Part shown: in pieces, positions 45,601-56,330 of the stretch | Position numbering within the stretch: position 1 is the first letter of the stretch | How the letters are laid out: the number at the start of each line of letters is the position of its first letter | From: Amblyomma americanum | Lineage: Eukaryota; Arthropoda; Arachnida; Ixodida; Ixodidae | Length of the DNA: 64,000 bases | Assembly (NCBI RefSeq): GCF_052857255.1 | Contig: NC_135497.1 | Coordinates: forward strand, 183,496,204-183,560,203 | Reading direction: 5' to 3' | Position numbers and translations under genes: made by a program | Notes under the pieces: generated by a model | The model's database searches: none | What the model was told of the DNA's origin: nothing | The model's input: only the letters and a program-made list of their open reading frames with translations

Positions 45601-46936
45601 GGGCCAGATTACATAACTGTCAATTGGGAAAATTGTCAAAAACTTGTCACAAAGGTGTCAAAAAGCTTCGCTCCTATTGGTCGGTCGTGGCCGGAGGTCA
45701 TATTGCTTTTTTACGTCATGGGTGGCTTCAGATGACATCACCGATACGGCAGAAGTGATGACGTTGCACAACTAATTATGCAGCCGCTATTTGACAGTTT
45801 TTTTGCCACAGTTTTGAGGCCGCGAATTTGACCATTGCCTTTGTGACAAAATGGCGGCGGTGTACGCGGCGATACGACTGAGGCGGCTGCGCTGGCGCGA
45901 GCAACGGCGAAGGAGGGCTCACGCGGACGCGTTTGGCTTGCCGGACGAGTTGTTTCGACGCCTTTTTCGACTGGAGAAGCAGACTGTGGAGTGGCTACGC
46001 GACGAAGTCGCCGATGAACTGTGAGGTGCGCGTGCGAGCGCGCTTTCGGCGCGGCTGCAGGTGCTATGTGGACTGCGGTTCTTTTACACGGGATGCTTTC
46101 AGGCTGCCGTTGGTAATGAGGCGTACATCTGCATCGCACAACCGACGGTGAGCAAATGTGTACAGCGGGTGTTGGAGGCAATTTGTAAAGTTAGTGCGCA
46201 GAAGAGGTGGATGCCGTCGTCGTCAGCTGTGACACACAGCTACATATAAGACACGCGTATGCGGGAAAAGCACTTTATTTTTCCCAGCAAATGGCACTTC
46301 ATGGTCGTCTTCTGTTTCCCAAGGGGAAAGAAACAAACAGCCACTCGTCACATACTGCAACACCTCACCTTTTGGAATTTTTGTCATCGATCGAAAGAGC
46401 CGAACAACACAAACTTCAGCAAGTTGTCTTCGTCGATTTCGTTCCGTGCGCTCCTTGCAAGTTGCTCGGTAGTCACGTAGCCTTCACTACATTCGTTGAA
46501 ATTTTTCTGCGCACTTAGGTCAACCGCATGGTAGCTCTATTCCACACGCCGCGCAAAAAAACAATAACGGCGTGAAACAGCTGCTTTCGTGCGAAGCGGC
46601 CCTTTTACTGCCGTCAGCACACCCCCGTGGCACCGAAAGTTACCCACCAGCCAATTTAATAGCACAATTTCGAACGCTTTTTGTTTTGCTTAATATTTTC
46701 AAACTTCAAACAGAATGTTTGGGCAAAATAAAATATTAGGTATTTTCATCGTTGCCCATTTCTTATTTCCTTTTACAAAAAATTAAGCAGACAGTCCCTC
46801 GAATGCTCTCGGGACGCTGCCCTGCTGTAATTGGCTGATTCCTCGTTGGGTCACGTGGTGACGTCTCATTGTTTCGTCATTTTGACGTCACTGTCAATAA
46901 CTTGTGACAATTTGTCACAGTTGCGTAATCTGGCCC
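45601..46936 (+). mobile_element. PIF/Harbinger DNA transposon, 1.34 kb
   Basis: Terminal inverted repeats start GGGCCAGATTAC at both ends and extend, with two mismatches, through aactgt. Further inverted similarity around ttgtcacaa continues to about 60 bp. The flanks CAG (45598-45600) and CAG (46937-46939) form a possible 3-bp target duplication. It encodes a HARBI1-like transposase start but too little DNA for a complete transposase and Myb-like partner, so it is internally deleted. Confidence 0.8.
45851..46249 (+). pseudogene. PIF/Harbinger (HARBI1-like) transposase, N-terminal part
   Basis: An ATG at 45851 opens a frame with arginine-rich start (MAAVYAAIRLRRLRWREQRR), then PDELFRRLFRLEKQTVEWL and, after one in-frame TGA at about 46021, LSARLQVLCGLRFFYTGCFQ, VGNEAYICIAQPTVSKCV and RVLEAICK. 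This is the typical N-terminal half of HARBI1-like transposases, which contains the helix-turn-helix. The DDE catalytic region that should follow is absent; the frame ends at 46249. CGA to TGA is a simple explanation for the stop. Confidence 0.82.
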
Positions 46937-47149
46937 CAGAAGTCGATGGACAGCCTTCCCAGAGCTATAAAAAATGAAGCAACTATGGAAAAAAAATGAG
47001 GCTACATTACGTGGCTGGAAGAGAGCAGATTTGAGTACGGAACAAATTAGATATCCTAGCGTCAGTGGCGTTAGGCGGGGGGCAGCAGGTATAGGAGGGG
47101 AGGGGAGCTATAGACCAGTAAGAAATGCACATGGCAGGACACGTAATGC

Positions 47150-47335
47150 AGGGAACAGGCAGTGGACGGTCCTTAAAGGTAACTGACTGTGTTCCAAGGG
47201 AAGGCAAGCTTAGCAAGGAGCGGCAGAAAATTAGATGCGTAGATAGTTTGCGGGTATGGGGTAGTCGCAGATAGCACAGGGCAGGATTAATTAAAGGCCC
47301 GTGCACAAGAGGACTAAGTTGATGATGTAGAGGAT
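47150..47335 (+). repeat. Degenerate LINE 3'-end fragment
   Basis: The stretch ttccaagggaaggcaagctt...cggcagaaaattagatgcg...gttgatgatg resembles the 3' ends of common tick LINEs that close with GATGATG repeats. No protein remains. The 46.94-47.15 kb part is A/G-rich without a gene. A short piece of the palindrome-ended family lies at about 47440-47520. Confidence 0.4.
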
Positions 47336-47689
47336 GCACCATATTTCGAAGTACTACGTGTGCGGCAAGGCAACGCTAGAATGAATGGCATGCATAAGAG
47401 GAGGGCTCCGAATGAAGGCATTGACCTCGGGGTCGGTGTTTTTAAACGTAAATCGCAGCCTTCATGAGAAAGCGTTAAGATCCCCGTTCATCGGAAAGCC
47501 CGCGGTGTCGTCCAAGCAGCGTTTTGTCTAGAAAGTCAGGTCACGCGTATTTCAGGAATGAAAATGATTGAAAAGACTGCTGTTAATGTGAAATAAAGGT
47601 CGGCGCATGTTTGCAAAGCCTGAACTTAACAGATTTATTTTATTTAAAGACAAGTTTAGTTTGGGGGGGTTCTATGGCGCCTGATGTTT

Positions 47690-47924
47690 GGTTTATGGTT
47701 TATTGGGGTGTAATGTCCCAAAGCGACTTAGGCTATGAGGGACGCCGTAGCGAAGGGCTCCTGAAATTTTGACCACCTGGGTTCTTGAGCGTGCACTGAC
47801 ATCGCACAGTACAGGGGCCTCTGGAATTTCGCCTCCATCAAAATTCGACCGCCGCGGCCGGGATCGAACCCGCGCCTTTCGGGTCAGCAGCAGAGAACCA
47901 TAACCACTGCGCCACCGCGGCGGC
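47690..47924 (-). mobile_element. SINE (Ruka-like), full length
   Basis: Minus-strand copy with tail ggtttatggtttattgggg, body and tRNA head (B box complement gggatcgaaccc; A box more diverged, with ccactgcgcca). The target duplication could not be read. Confidence 0.85.
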
Positions 47925-47948
47925 TCACCCAAAGAAAAGTTGTCAAAT

Positions 47949-48020
47949 TTCGGCCGGCATTCGAACCCTCGACCCTTCGGTCGTCAGACAGGCACGATAC
48001 AGGCTAAGCCACGTAGGCAC
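47949..48020 (-). repeat. tRNA-like fragment
   Basis: On the minus strand, ACGTGGCTTAGCC (A-box-like) and GAGGGTTCGAATGCC (B-box-like) lie about 45 bases apart, with a CGACC-GAAG-GGTCG hairpin between. Acceptor and T stems do not pair, so this is likely a tRNA-derived repeat head, similar in layout to 4515-4592. Confidence 0.45.
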
Positions 48021-48362
48021 GATGACGTTTACCAGGGACAACGGAGGGGGTGATGTTTGTGTGGCGTTAGCTTATTTGGAAGACTGCGGTAATCTGAAGT
48101 GGACTAGAGGCGTGCTAATCAGCGAGATTCTAATTGGAGTACCATCATGCGTGCCAACAGCAGTGTGGCAGAACTGCAACTGACCGAAAGTGTGGGCTCG
48201 CGTTCGGCAGCCAAACATAGCCGCTATGCCACCAATTTGCGGCTGATACCAATAGAGCTTTTTGAAAATCCGGCGCCCGCACATGCCATCGCTCGACGGC
48301 ACGCGATGCGTAGTTTATCGCAGCAACGCAAGAATAACAAAAAGTAGGAGTCCGACATACAG

Positions 48363-48368
48363 TTTAAT
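48363..48368 (-). terminator. Polyadenylation signal ATTAAA for the linker-histone-like gene
   Basis: ATTAAA on the minus strand, about 100 bases after the stop codon. This is the commonest variant of the canonical hexamer. Confidence 0.45.
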
Positions 48369-48466
48369 TTTCCAACAGTCATGTGCACTTGGTAGCTACA
48401 AGAATAAAATGCAGCACAGAGAAATAAAAAAACTGCATGCACATTAAAAGCTTGTCACTTTGCCAT

Positions 48467-50274
48467 TCAGTTCTTGGCCCGACGTGCTGGCTTCGGGCGC
48501 TGCTTCTTAGCTTTGGGTTCCTCGTCATGCTCAACGGAGTCACCAGTGGGGCCATCCTGAGGTGGCGCAGACAGCTTTGCAGAAGACGCTGAAGAATCAG
48601 GCTCTCCAGTGCCAGAGAAGTCGTCTTGGCGGGCGCTATTAGACTCGGCGGTTTTCTTAAGCCCCGTAAGCTTTTTTGAAGCAATTTTTTTGCCAGGTTC
48701 TTTTTTCATGCGGATCGTGTTCAAGGGCTCATCAGATTCACCAGATGTGTCTTCGCTCTCAGAGCTCTCTGTGCCGACATCCTGAGGTGGCACAGAGAGC
48801 TTTGAAATCTTTAACGCAGAAGACGCTGAAGAATCAAGCTCTCCAGTGCCAGAGAAGTCGTCTTGGAGGGCGCTATTAGACTCGGCGGTTTTCTTAAGCC
48901 CCATAAGCTTTTTTGAAGCAACTTTTTTGCCAGGTTCCTTTTTCATGTGGATCGGGCTCAAGGGTTCATCAGATTCGCCGGATGTGTCTTCGCTCTCGGA
49001 GGAAGAATTCCCACACTCTGCACGCTTTTCCGTTGCCGTGTTCTCACCTTTGCTCCCCTGCATGTTTTGTTCAACAGAATCTCCTATGTCGCCTAAGCGG
49101 ACAGCGTCCTCAGCAAAGCCCTTGTCGCGTTGGGGTTCAGCGGCCGTGTTTTCTTCACTCTGGAGTTCAGCGGCCGAGCTCTCATCTTCACTCTGGGGCT
49201 CAGCGGATGAGCTCTCACCATCACTTAGGGGCTCAGCGGACGAGTTCTCACCATCACTCTCGGGTTCAGCGACCGAGTTCTTGCCTTCACTCCGGGGTTC
49301 AGCGACCGAGGTCCCGTTTTCACTGGAGAGTTCCAAATCGAGAAACTTGTTCTCGTCATCGAAAGCTTTGTCCTTTACCCTTTTAGCTGGTACGCCTCTT
49401 CTCTTCCCCACCTTCACTTCTACGGCATTCGCCTCGTCTTCCTTCCCTTCTACGGCATTTTCCTCGTCTGCCTTCCCTTCTACGACATTTTCCTCGTCTG
49501 CCTTCCCTTCTACGGCATTCCCCTTCTCTACCGTGACTGCTGTGCCGCTTGACTTTAAAGATTTAGTTGATGCGCCCCTGCTCTTTCCAGCTTTGGTTGC
49601 CGCGCCCCTGCTCTTTCCAGCTTTGGTTGCTGCGCCACTGCTCCTTCCAGCTTTGGTTGCTGCGCCACTGCTCCTTCCAGCTTTAGCTGCTATGCCAGTG
49701 CTCCTTCCAGCTTTAGCTGCTGAGCCAGTGCTCCTTCCAGCTTTAGCTGTTGAGCCAGTGCTCCTTCCAGCTCTGGCTGCTGCGCCAGTGCTCCTTCCAG
49801 CTTTAGCGGCTGCGCCAGTGATCTTTTCATCTTTAGCTGCTACGCCAGTGCTCTTTCTAGCTTTAACTACTGCGCCAGTGCTCGCGGCCTTTTTTCCAGT
49901 CGTGTTTTTACTTTTAATGTCTGCTACAGCAGGCTTTGCATTTTCACCAGCCTTTTTCTCTAATCCGGGAGGCTTCCTTGCCTTGGTGCTTTTGGCTCGG
50001 CCCTCGGTGGCTACGGCTTCGCTACTCTTAGACTTCTTGGAGGCGGTCTTGGTAGATGGTCTCCGGTTTTTAGATCGATCCGACTCGGGTTGGGCGGCTG
50101 GAGCCGCAGCCCTCTCTTTACGTTTCGCCTTGGTCGCGAGCTTGACCCGTCCGCTCACGCCCTCCGCGGCCTCTGTTGCTTTCGTACGAACCAGTACTTT
50201 TTTTTCGATGGCCGTTATGAACGCCTTTTTGAAGCTTGTCTTGAAACGTGCACCATACACGTCGGGGTACTTTC
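48467..50274 (-). CDS. Linker histone H1-like protein with long repetitive tail, last exon
   Basis: About 602 codons to TGA (48469-48467). The exon starts after a strong acceptor (tttactttgccacag) in phase 1 and completes the H15 globular domain begun at 52343-52296: GKYPDVYGARFKTSFKKAF, then KKVLVRTK and GVSGRVKLATK. These match the KYI..Y, FKKAL, GVLVQTKG and GASGxFKL positions of linker histones, which bind nucleosomal linker DNA in the nucleus. A Lys/Ala tail follows. It has eleven or twelve decapeptides (like TGAAAKAGRS, 49879-49520), four acidic decapeptides (NAVEGKADEE type), about six 11-residue SxAEPxSDGE units and a duplicated 70-75-residue block with MKKEPGKK. Usual H1 proteins have about 200 residues, so the length is unusual. 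An interrupted H15 domain suggests a replication-independent variant (inference). The codon frame is intact throughout. Confidence 0.8.
48554..49003 (-). repeat. In-frame duplication of a 70-75-residue block in the H1-like tail
   Basis: Block A (49003-48779) and block B (48766-48554) both run SSESEDTSGESDEPL, MKKEPGKK, ASKKL, GLKKTAESNSA, QDDFSGTGE, SVPPQD/SAPPQD. They differ by about a dozen residues and one short indel, with the frame preserved. Confidence 0.9.
49520..49879 (-). repeat. Coding minisatellite: 30-bp units, decapeptide array
   Basis: Twelve 30-bp units in the last exon, each encoding a form of (T/S/R)GAAAKAGRS. The central eight are closely alike; the outer ones are diverged. 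A 10-residue period continues in the next four acidic units (49519-49400). Confidence 0.92.
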
Positions 50275-52295
50275 CTGTGGCAAAGTAAACACAGAAGGCA
50301 GTTTCAAAAGTTTGATCGCGCATGCATGCGCCGCACAGAACCATGCGCGCTGCCTCCACCAGCCGTTATTTTTACCGATGTACTATAAAGCGCTCCAAGA
50401 AAAGCCAGTTTTTAGCATATTTCACACCAGCAAAGCGAATTCACCTTAACCTAAACCGTAAAATGGAACTATTCCTTTAATGCACCAGCGGCTGCTGCCA
50501 CTTTCGCAGCATTACCCCACTAAAGGTGTGTGGTTCGAGAGGCGACAACCGAATAATCCGTGCCCAAGAACAGCTATCAGTGGTTTGGTGTCAATAAACT
50601 TTTAATCACGAAAGCAGCTTTACTGACATGAAGAAAGCGAAGAATAAAAGGCGCTGTGTGAGATATACAGAGTACGTAATTTTCGTCGCAGTTCTCGGAG
50701 GGAGGAATTGGCGGACTTTCAGCGCAGATGTGAATGAACAAGTACTGTGATTTTCATCTGAATACATTTCTTAAATACGTCACCAGCTTCGCAACAGACT
50801 GCTCGTCTTCGCCGCGATTTTGCTCATCCAGCCCACAAGATTTACGCTGAGCCTCGTAAAGGGACCCTGAGGGCTAGATGAAATGCGCCTGCATCAATAG
50901 ATTGCCGCGTCGTAATAAGGCCACTTCCATCGAAAAAGGTTTAAGCTAGAAAATATGAAGAATTGAAATGAAGGTATCGCCACCATCGGCAGTTTTTGCG
51001 AGTAAACCGCGGTCACGTCGAGACAGTTCTTTAGCGCGTGGATCTAGGAGGCCAGGCTACACCGCCGTCCACTTTAGTGTTATATAATCACTGTGTCCAG
51101 TTCGGTTTCGAGGTAACGCACTTGAATCGAGTGGCGAGAAATTTTTACATCCAATTTTCTCTGAAATAAACGAGTCTTGCTTCCGAACAATCACCTGCAC
51201 AGACCGAAAGAGCCATAGGGTTGATTTTTACTAAGACCAAAAACTGGACGAAGTTATTCTCAATGTCCCTGCAATGCAGCTGAAACTTTCCCGCACGCAC
51301 AGGCGCAGCCTAGAGTTTCTGTTCACACTGAAAATGCGTTTCATCTTTGTCATGCCAATGATGGAGAATTTATGACAAATTCTAACGCGCTTGACAATAA
51401 AATTTCGCCGCAAGGTTTCTCCTCCTGCACAAGCCTTTACCTGAAAGAAGCCATTTTCACGCTATGCAAAATTTTTACTTGTATGTGCAACCAGCATCTT
51501 GCACCGCCCGCATACGTTGCCGACGTGTTCATCAGGATCGCATAGCATTTCAACAGGTATATTTATTTCTGCGTTAAGGCGGAGACATGGCAAGTTGGTA
51601 CATCATACTTAAGGAAAAACAGCGCACAAAAACGGGACGGAAAAAAAACGACGGCACAACGCGCTGACTAGCAACTCGTTTCCAATCCGCCAGAAGCGAA
51701 ATATAGCTGGAAAAACATCTAACAAAATCGCAAAATATTAGACAACCCTGACAACTCCAGTTTAGGCCCCATAGGTGAGTAATGACGGGTACACCTACTA
51801 ACTCTTTCAAGGGGTACGCGAAGAGTAAACCGCCAGGCAGGGGCTATCCCCACTACCCGAAATATTCTGTTTATCATATGCAACAATGTCAATAGCGACA
51901 TGTGCAGTCTATTGGAAAAAAAAATGGGGGGGGGGGGTCCCGGCCTTGTACTTTTTTTAATACTTCAGTACATGGTACATGCCCATCTACACCTATGTGC
52001 GCAATTTTCTACATCTTTTGAGCTAGTAGGAAGAAACTCCAACCAATGTCCTACCAATGCGTGTTACGAATGCCTCTTATGATTTTACAGAACCAAAGCG
52101 GGTACGTGCGTACATAAATCAAGCTCTATTCTATGACATACTTCAGCCTTTCAATGAGTGCATTGCGCTGTGTCGTTTGCCCCACATCAAGCGCAGGTCA
52201 CTTGGCAGCCATGCATGACTCATCACTTCCCACGTCGGTGCTTGCACAGAGAGACAAAGACACGGGCGTGAATATTGGCTTGAAATACAGCTTAC
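50275..52295 (-). other. Intron of the linker-histone-like gene
   Basis: 2,021 bp with GTAAGC donor at 52295-52290 and a pyrimidine-rich acceptor ending at 50275. No other gene is seen inside. Frames here are short, and a G-run lies at 51926-51938. Confidence 0.7.
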
Positions 52296-52343
52296 CGAAA
52301 ATGAAGTTTCGGATGAACGCGGGGCTCGCACCTTTAGGGTCAG
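52296..52343 (-). CDS. Linker histone H1-like protein, internal 48-bp exon
   Basis: A short exon bordered by the acceptor tgctgttctcttgcag and donor GTAAGC. It encodes DPKGASPAFIRNFIFG with one base carried over at each side (phase 1 both ends). Joined to the last exon it gives GASPAFIRNFIFGKYPDVYG, which fits the GSSRQAIxKYIxxxY helix of the H15 domain. The exact phase agreement and the continuous domain support the pair strongly. The preceding exon, which should encode helix 1, was not identified upstream (higher coordinates). Confidence 0.75.
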
Positions 52344-52840
52344 CTGCAAGAGAACAGCAAAAAGGAAATGAACAATCGGTACAGGTACGTCCATTCCCGA
52401 ATCAATAAATGACAAACGTGACAAAAGAGGCATAGCTAGTATTATGCTGAAGCACTAAGGCAAGTACGCGCCGCGACAGTTCGCTGCGCCAATACGGTAG
52501 ATTTGTTCGACTGCAATTTACGCGCGCGAATTTTCCATGCAGCTTACGCTCCGATCACCAGCTGAAAAGGTTCGAAAGAACATCGCAACACTCCTGCCGT
52601 GACAATCTATAGCACACACACAGCACACACACGCAGCTTCAGAGCAAAACGCTGCAGGGCACTCGCTATTCGCGAGCTGAACACCCAGGTCGTGAGGAGA
52701 CTAATGGCGCTGTACGATCACTTTGGTTCCGCAGTTGGTTCAACTTCTACTTTTTTCCGCACTAGCGGATGGTCGCATCACGCTATTGGCTGCTGTCCCG
52801 TGATGTAGCAGCGCACCGGCACCAGGCCACGCCTCCTCAG
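52344..52840. other. Intronic or intergenic DNA upstream of the H1-like exon
   Basis: No exon for the start of the H15 domain was recognised here. A short CA-rich run lies at about 52613-52632. Confidence 0.35.
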
Positions 52841-52843
52841 TAA

Positions 52844-53666
52844 AGGCGGAACCGCATGGCGCGATTCAGGCGCGATTGACGCGCGGATACTGGGACGCGC
52901 GCGTCGTTTTGACGCGTGCCCACCACGAAATCGCGCCGCCGCGTGCTGCTGCTCGGAGTAGAAAAAAACGCCTCGCGCGGCGCGTCCGGGGCGCCTCCGC
53001 CAATCAGATTTCAAGTAAGTCACGTGGTATTTGGTCACGTGGCATTTTTGGTTTTTGGTTTTGCCACTAGATGGCCCTACTCTCTGCGCATCTCGACGGA
53101 GCCTCTTCGGCGCATTTTTTTTCGCTCTGCAGAACCGGCGCGCACGTGAAAAACACGTGCTACTGTTTCGTGCGCGCATCGTGTTCATCGAAAATGGAGA
53201 AAGCAGTCTTGCTTCAGAATCAGCATCCCTCTTAACAGTAGCAATCACCTCTTCTGCTCTGTAGTAAGCGCCCGACACTCCATTTTCTATGTCGAGTTGT
53301 AAACAAGCAGCGGCCTCTTGGCATGCAGAAAGTACATAGTCGCAGTTTCGCACACACTCTGCTTGAAATTAAGCTTGATAAATATACTTCGGAAAAAAAT
53401 GTCGTTATGTAATTACACTAAGATTATTTCTATTGCAGTGTTGTGTAAGTTTAAGTGCATATTACATATGCGGTAGCAGGGACAGTAGCTCTGCGGCAGG
53501 GACAATTCATGTCGTTGGGAGTTACGTTGTCTGGCAACCCGGAAAACGCGCCGCGAAGGCGCCGTTTCCCTTTTCTCGTGCGGGTGCTCGCGCGTTGACG
53601 GCAACGTGGGCGTCCACCGCGCGTCGCGTTTTTCGCTCGCGGAAAACGCGCCATGCGGATCCAGCT
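52844..53666. mobile_element. MITE with TAA target duplication (PIF/Harbinger type), 823 bp
   Basis: Both ends share the inverted repeat AGGCGGAACCGCATGGCGCG / AGCTGGATCCGCATGGCGCG. TAA flanks both sides (52841-52843 and 53667-53669). The interior is CpG-rich and has no transposase. The 191- and 142-codon minus-strand frames that cross it are products of its composition. Confidence 0.68.
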
Positions 53667-54370
53667 TAAGATGGCCGCCCGCGAAGCGGAGTGAAACCGG
53701 GCCTAGTAGGTGGTACCTCTGCCGAGGAACACATATTGGCTGCGCGTGACTATTACGAGCGTTGACAGCGACGTCGAGCTTCACTGCGTGCAACAGCGGC
53801 AAGCGGCATTTCCCCCCAAGTTGTTTTGTCTCCATCTGCACTGAGTTGGCCGAGCAGATACGCCAGATGTAACAGTGCCGGTGTCGCGATGTGTTTATTT
53901 GGAACCGTTTGTGACAGCTTCAAGTGTTCTTTATTCACGCGACATCTTCACGAACACCAGCGAGAAGCAGCTCCCCAGGGTGAAGTTCCTGTGCATACAG
54001 CAAGCTTCACAGCGCAGTGAGAAGCGTCAGTGTAGTGAAAGTGATTGCAGTAAGAACGAGTGCTTTTGCGTCAGTCAGTGGTATCGCCTGCAAGTATAAT
54101 TACGTTTGAAAAGCTTACTACGTACGCCTTGTTTTCCGAGTGCTGAAATGAACTTAGAACTGTACAGGGTACAGCCGATCCTGGTTCGGGTGCACGCGTG
54201 TGTGCTGAGTTTGAGAACTGCCGTGAGTGCGACGTGACGAAGTGCTTGCCAACTTCGAGCTCTGCAGCGAGCCGCATTAGTTGCAGCGGTTGCAGTGATC
54301 GCGAGCACAAGGCGTCGTGCTGCGGCGTATCCATCACCGATATCGATCGTAGTTCGTGTGTACTGCGTTA

Positions 54371-54858
54371 AGCGTGGTCCGCATAGAGCGTTTTTCCGGG
54401 CGATTCGTCGGCGTCGACGGCAGAGGAGCGTTTTTGTTTTTTTTTTGCCGCGGGAGAGGACGTTTTTGTCAAATCGCGTTATGGCGGAACAGATAAAATC
54501 GCCGACGCCGGGAGAGGGCAGCGACAGAGGGCCAATGAGATCCGGGGCGGGCGTCACGTGATTCTGGACGGGGCCGCGCCGGTGAACCCGGCTACAATTA
54601 CCCGGCCGAAGGAGACTCTCTCGCATGGTGGATGCGCGCTCGCAAGCATTTCGCGCGCGACTGCCAGCGGCTTCACTTCGCTTCGCTTCCTGCGCATCCG
54701 TCTGCTTTCAGTATGAATGGGGGCGCGCGCATCGCACAACTGGGCAGCAAAAAAAAATGCCGCTCGGCTACTGACCATGCGGGAGTGAATTCGTCGGCGC
54801 CGGCGTCGGGCGCGCGGCGCGATTTCGCCGGCAAAAAACGCTCCATGCGGGCCACGCC
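54371..54858. mobile_element. MITE with TTA target duplication (PIF/Harbinger type), 488 bp
   Basis: Ends share AGCGTGGTCCGCATAGAGCG / GGCGTGGCCCGCATGGAGCG as inverted repeats. TTA lies on both sides (54368-54370 and 54859-54861). The CpG-rich interior has a tiny frame starting ATGGCGGAACAG at 54481 but no transposase. The end sequence resembles that of the element at 52844 (CCGCATGG core), so they may be related families. Confidence 0.7.
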
Positions 54859-54861
54859 TTA

Positions 54862-56135
54862 GACAACCGCCGTGAGTGCGACGAGACCATTCTGAAATAT
54901 GTGTTTTGCGTATGCGAAAGGACCTCGGCTGCAAAGCCGTTGGGCTGCTTTTTGTCGGGACTACAGAAGCCTCGCCAGCATTCTGCGGCATTGTGCTCCA
55001 TGAAGTGCAATTTGCGACTAAGAGTGGCCGGATTACGATGGTATGCCGGTTGCACTGTGAAATCTGTGTGAAAACATCGGTGTGCATAGCAGCTCTCACA
55101 TATGGAGAGTCTTTATTCCCTGCTGGCTGCGCGGGCCCATATCTGTAGTAAATATTTGCGTAACAAATTGAATGAATCCAGCTTCCCCTGCATGTGAGTG
55201 ATATCACGGTCTGAGCCGAAGCATTAGTGTTAAGTTTGGGTTGCAACTTATCACCAGATCAGGAACACATATGTACAAACAAAAACCATTGTCACGACTC
55301 ATGCACCGGTGTTTCACGATGCAGAAGTCTCTAATATGGGCCCACTAGTGCAGCTCTTTTTCATGAGCATTTCATTTTATCTGATGCCAAAAAAGACCAA
55401 CATCAAAATCTATAATCAACCACAACAGATGCTTAAGCTTCTCAAAGCAAGTAACCCATATACAGTTGTTCCTTATTAATATGAACACTTTGGTTCTGGA
55501 TCAGAACTGTTCATACGGAGTTTCCATAATAGTGAATCGTGATTAAAAATGAAACATTTTCAGTGAACTGCTGTGATTACAATTTATTTTTTGCTTAGCA
55601 GCACGCAGTGAAGTTGCGTTTCAGACAAATGCTTGCAATATTAAGTCCATTATCATGGTTGCCATGGCTATTGGTAAAATGCAGCGATCTCGAAGTACTT
55701 CATGAGCCATGACAATCAGGATAAAAACTGTACTCTTAATAAGCGCCTGATCCCACATTTATTGTTGCTTTCACTACACTGCTGTCTCCGAGGTGCTCAA
55801 CAACTTGGCTTTATTGGTGTCGAACACATGTTAACTAGCGCTTCCTAAGTAAGCTCTACCAGCTTGTGTGAGATATCCTCGAAGCCTTTAGAAGCATATG
55901 TCATCAATGCACATGCATCTGCTGAGTTTATTTACCTGTGACTGCCTGCAGTGAACATTATTTGCCTGCTGGATGAAGGCGATGGTGGGCCTTTGGGAAT
56001 TTGTCACAAATGTAGACTGCTTCCTAGAATTCCTTCGCCTTCATTGCATTTGCTGCATTTCTAAATTTGTTTGCCTGAATGTAGATGCTTGTTTGCACCT
56101 TCCACAATGCTCAGCTATAGGTTTTCATAGACACA
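54862..56135. other. Non-genic interval
   Basis: No domain or repeat was recognised. Confidence 0.35.
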
Positions 56136-56151
56136 CATCTGTTCACATTTG

Positions 56152-56315
56152 GTGTTGGTTTATGGGGTTTAACGTCCCAAAGCGACTCAGGCTATGAGTA
56201 ACGCCGTAGTGAAGGGTTCCGGAAATTTCGACCACCTGGAGTTCTTTTACGTGCACTGACATCGCACAGCATACGGACCTCTAGAATTTCGCCTCCATCG
56301 AAATTCGACCGCCGC
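56152..56315 (-). mobile_element. SINE (Ruka-like), head-truncated, with target duplication
   Basis: Minus-strand copy lacking the tRNA head. Flanked by a 15-bp duplication, atctgttcacatttg (56137-56151 and 56316-56330), so the truncation occurred at insertion. Confidence 0.92.
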
Positions 56316-56330
56316 ATCTGTTCACATTTG

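Noticed and set aside
48846..50288. 480-codon plus-strand frame opposite the H1-like gene
   Set aside because: It is the antisense of the 30-bp repeats and Lys/Ala/Ser-rich codons. Its hydrophobic Leu/Pro-rich repeats are what one expects from reading that strand. Splice signals, H15 motifs and the polyadenylation signal all support the minus strand.
52778..53353. 191-codon minus-strand ORF
   Set aside because: It lies across a CpG-rich MITE boundary. There is no domain and no link to the H1-like exon.
54554..55246. 230-codon minus-strand ORF
   Set aside because: It crosses the border of a MITE, is arginine-rich from CpG content and has no domain.
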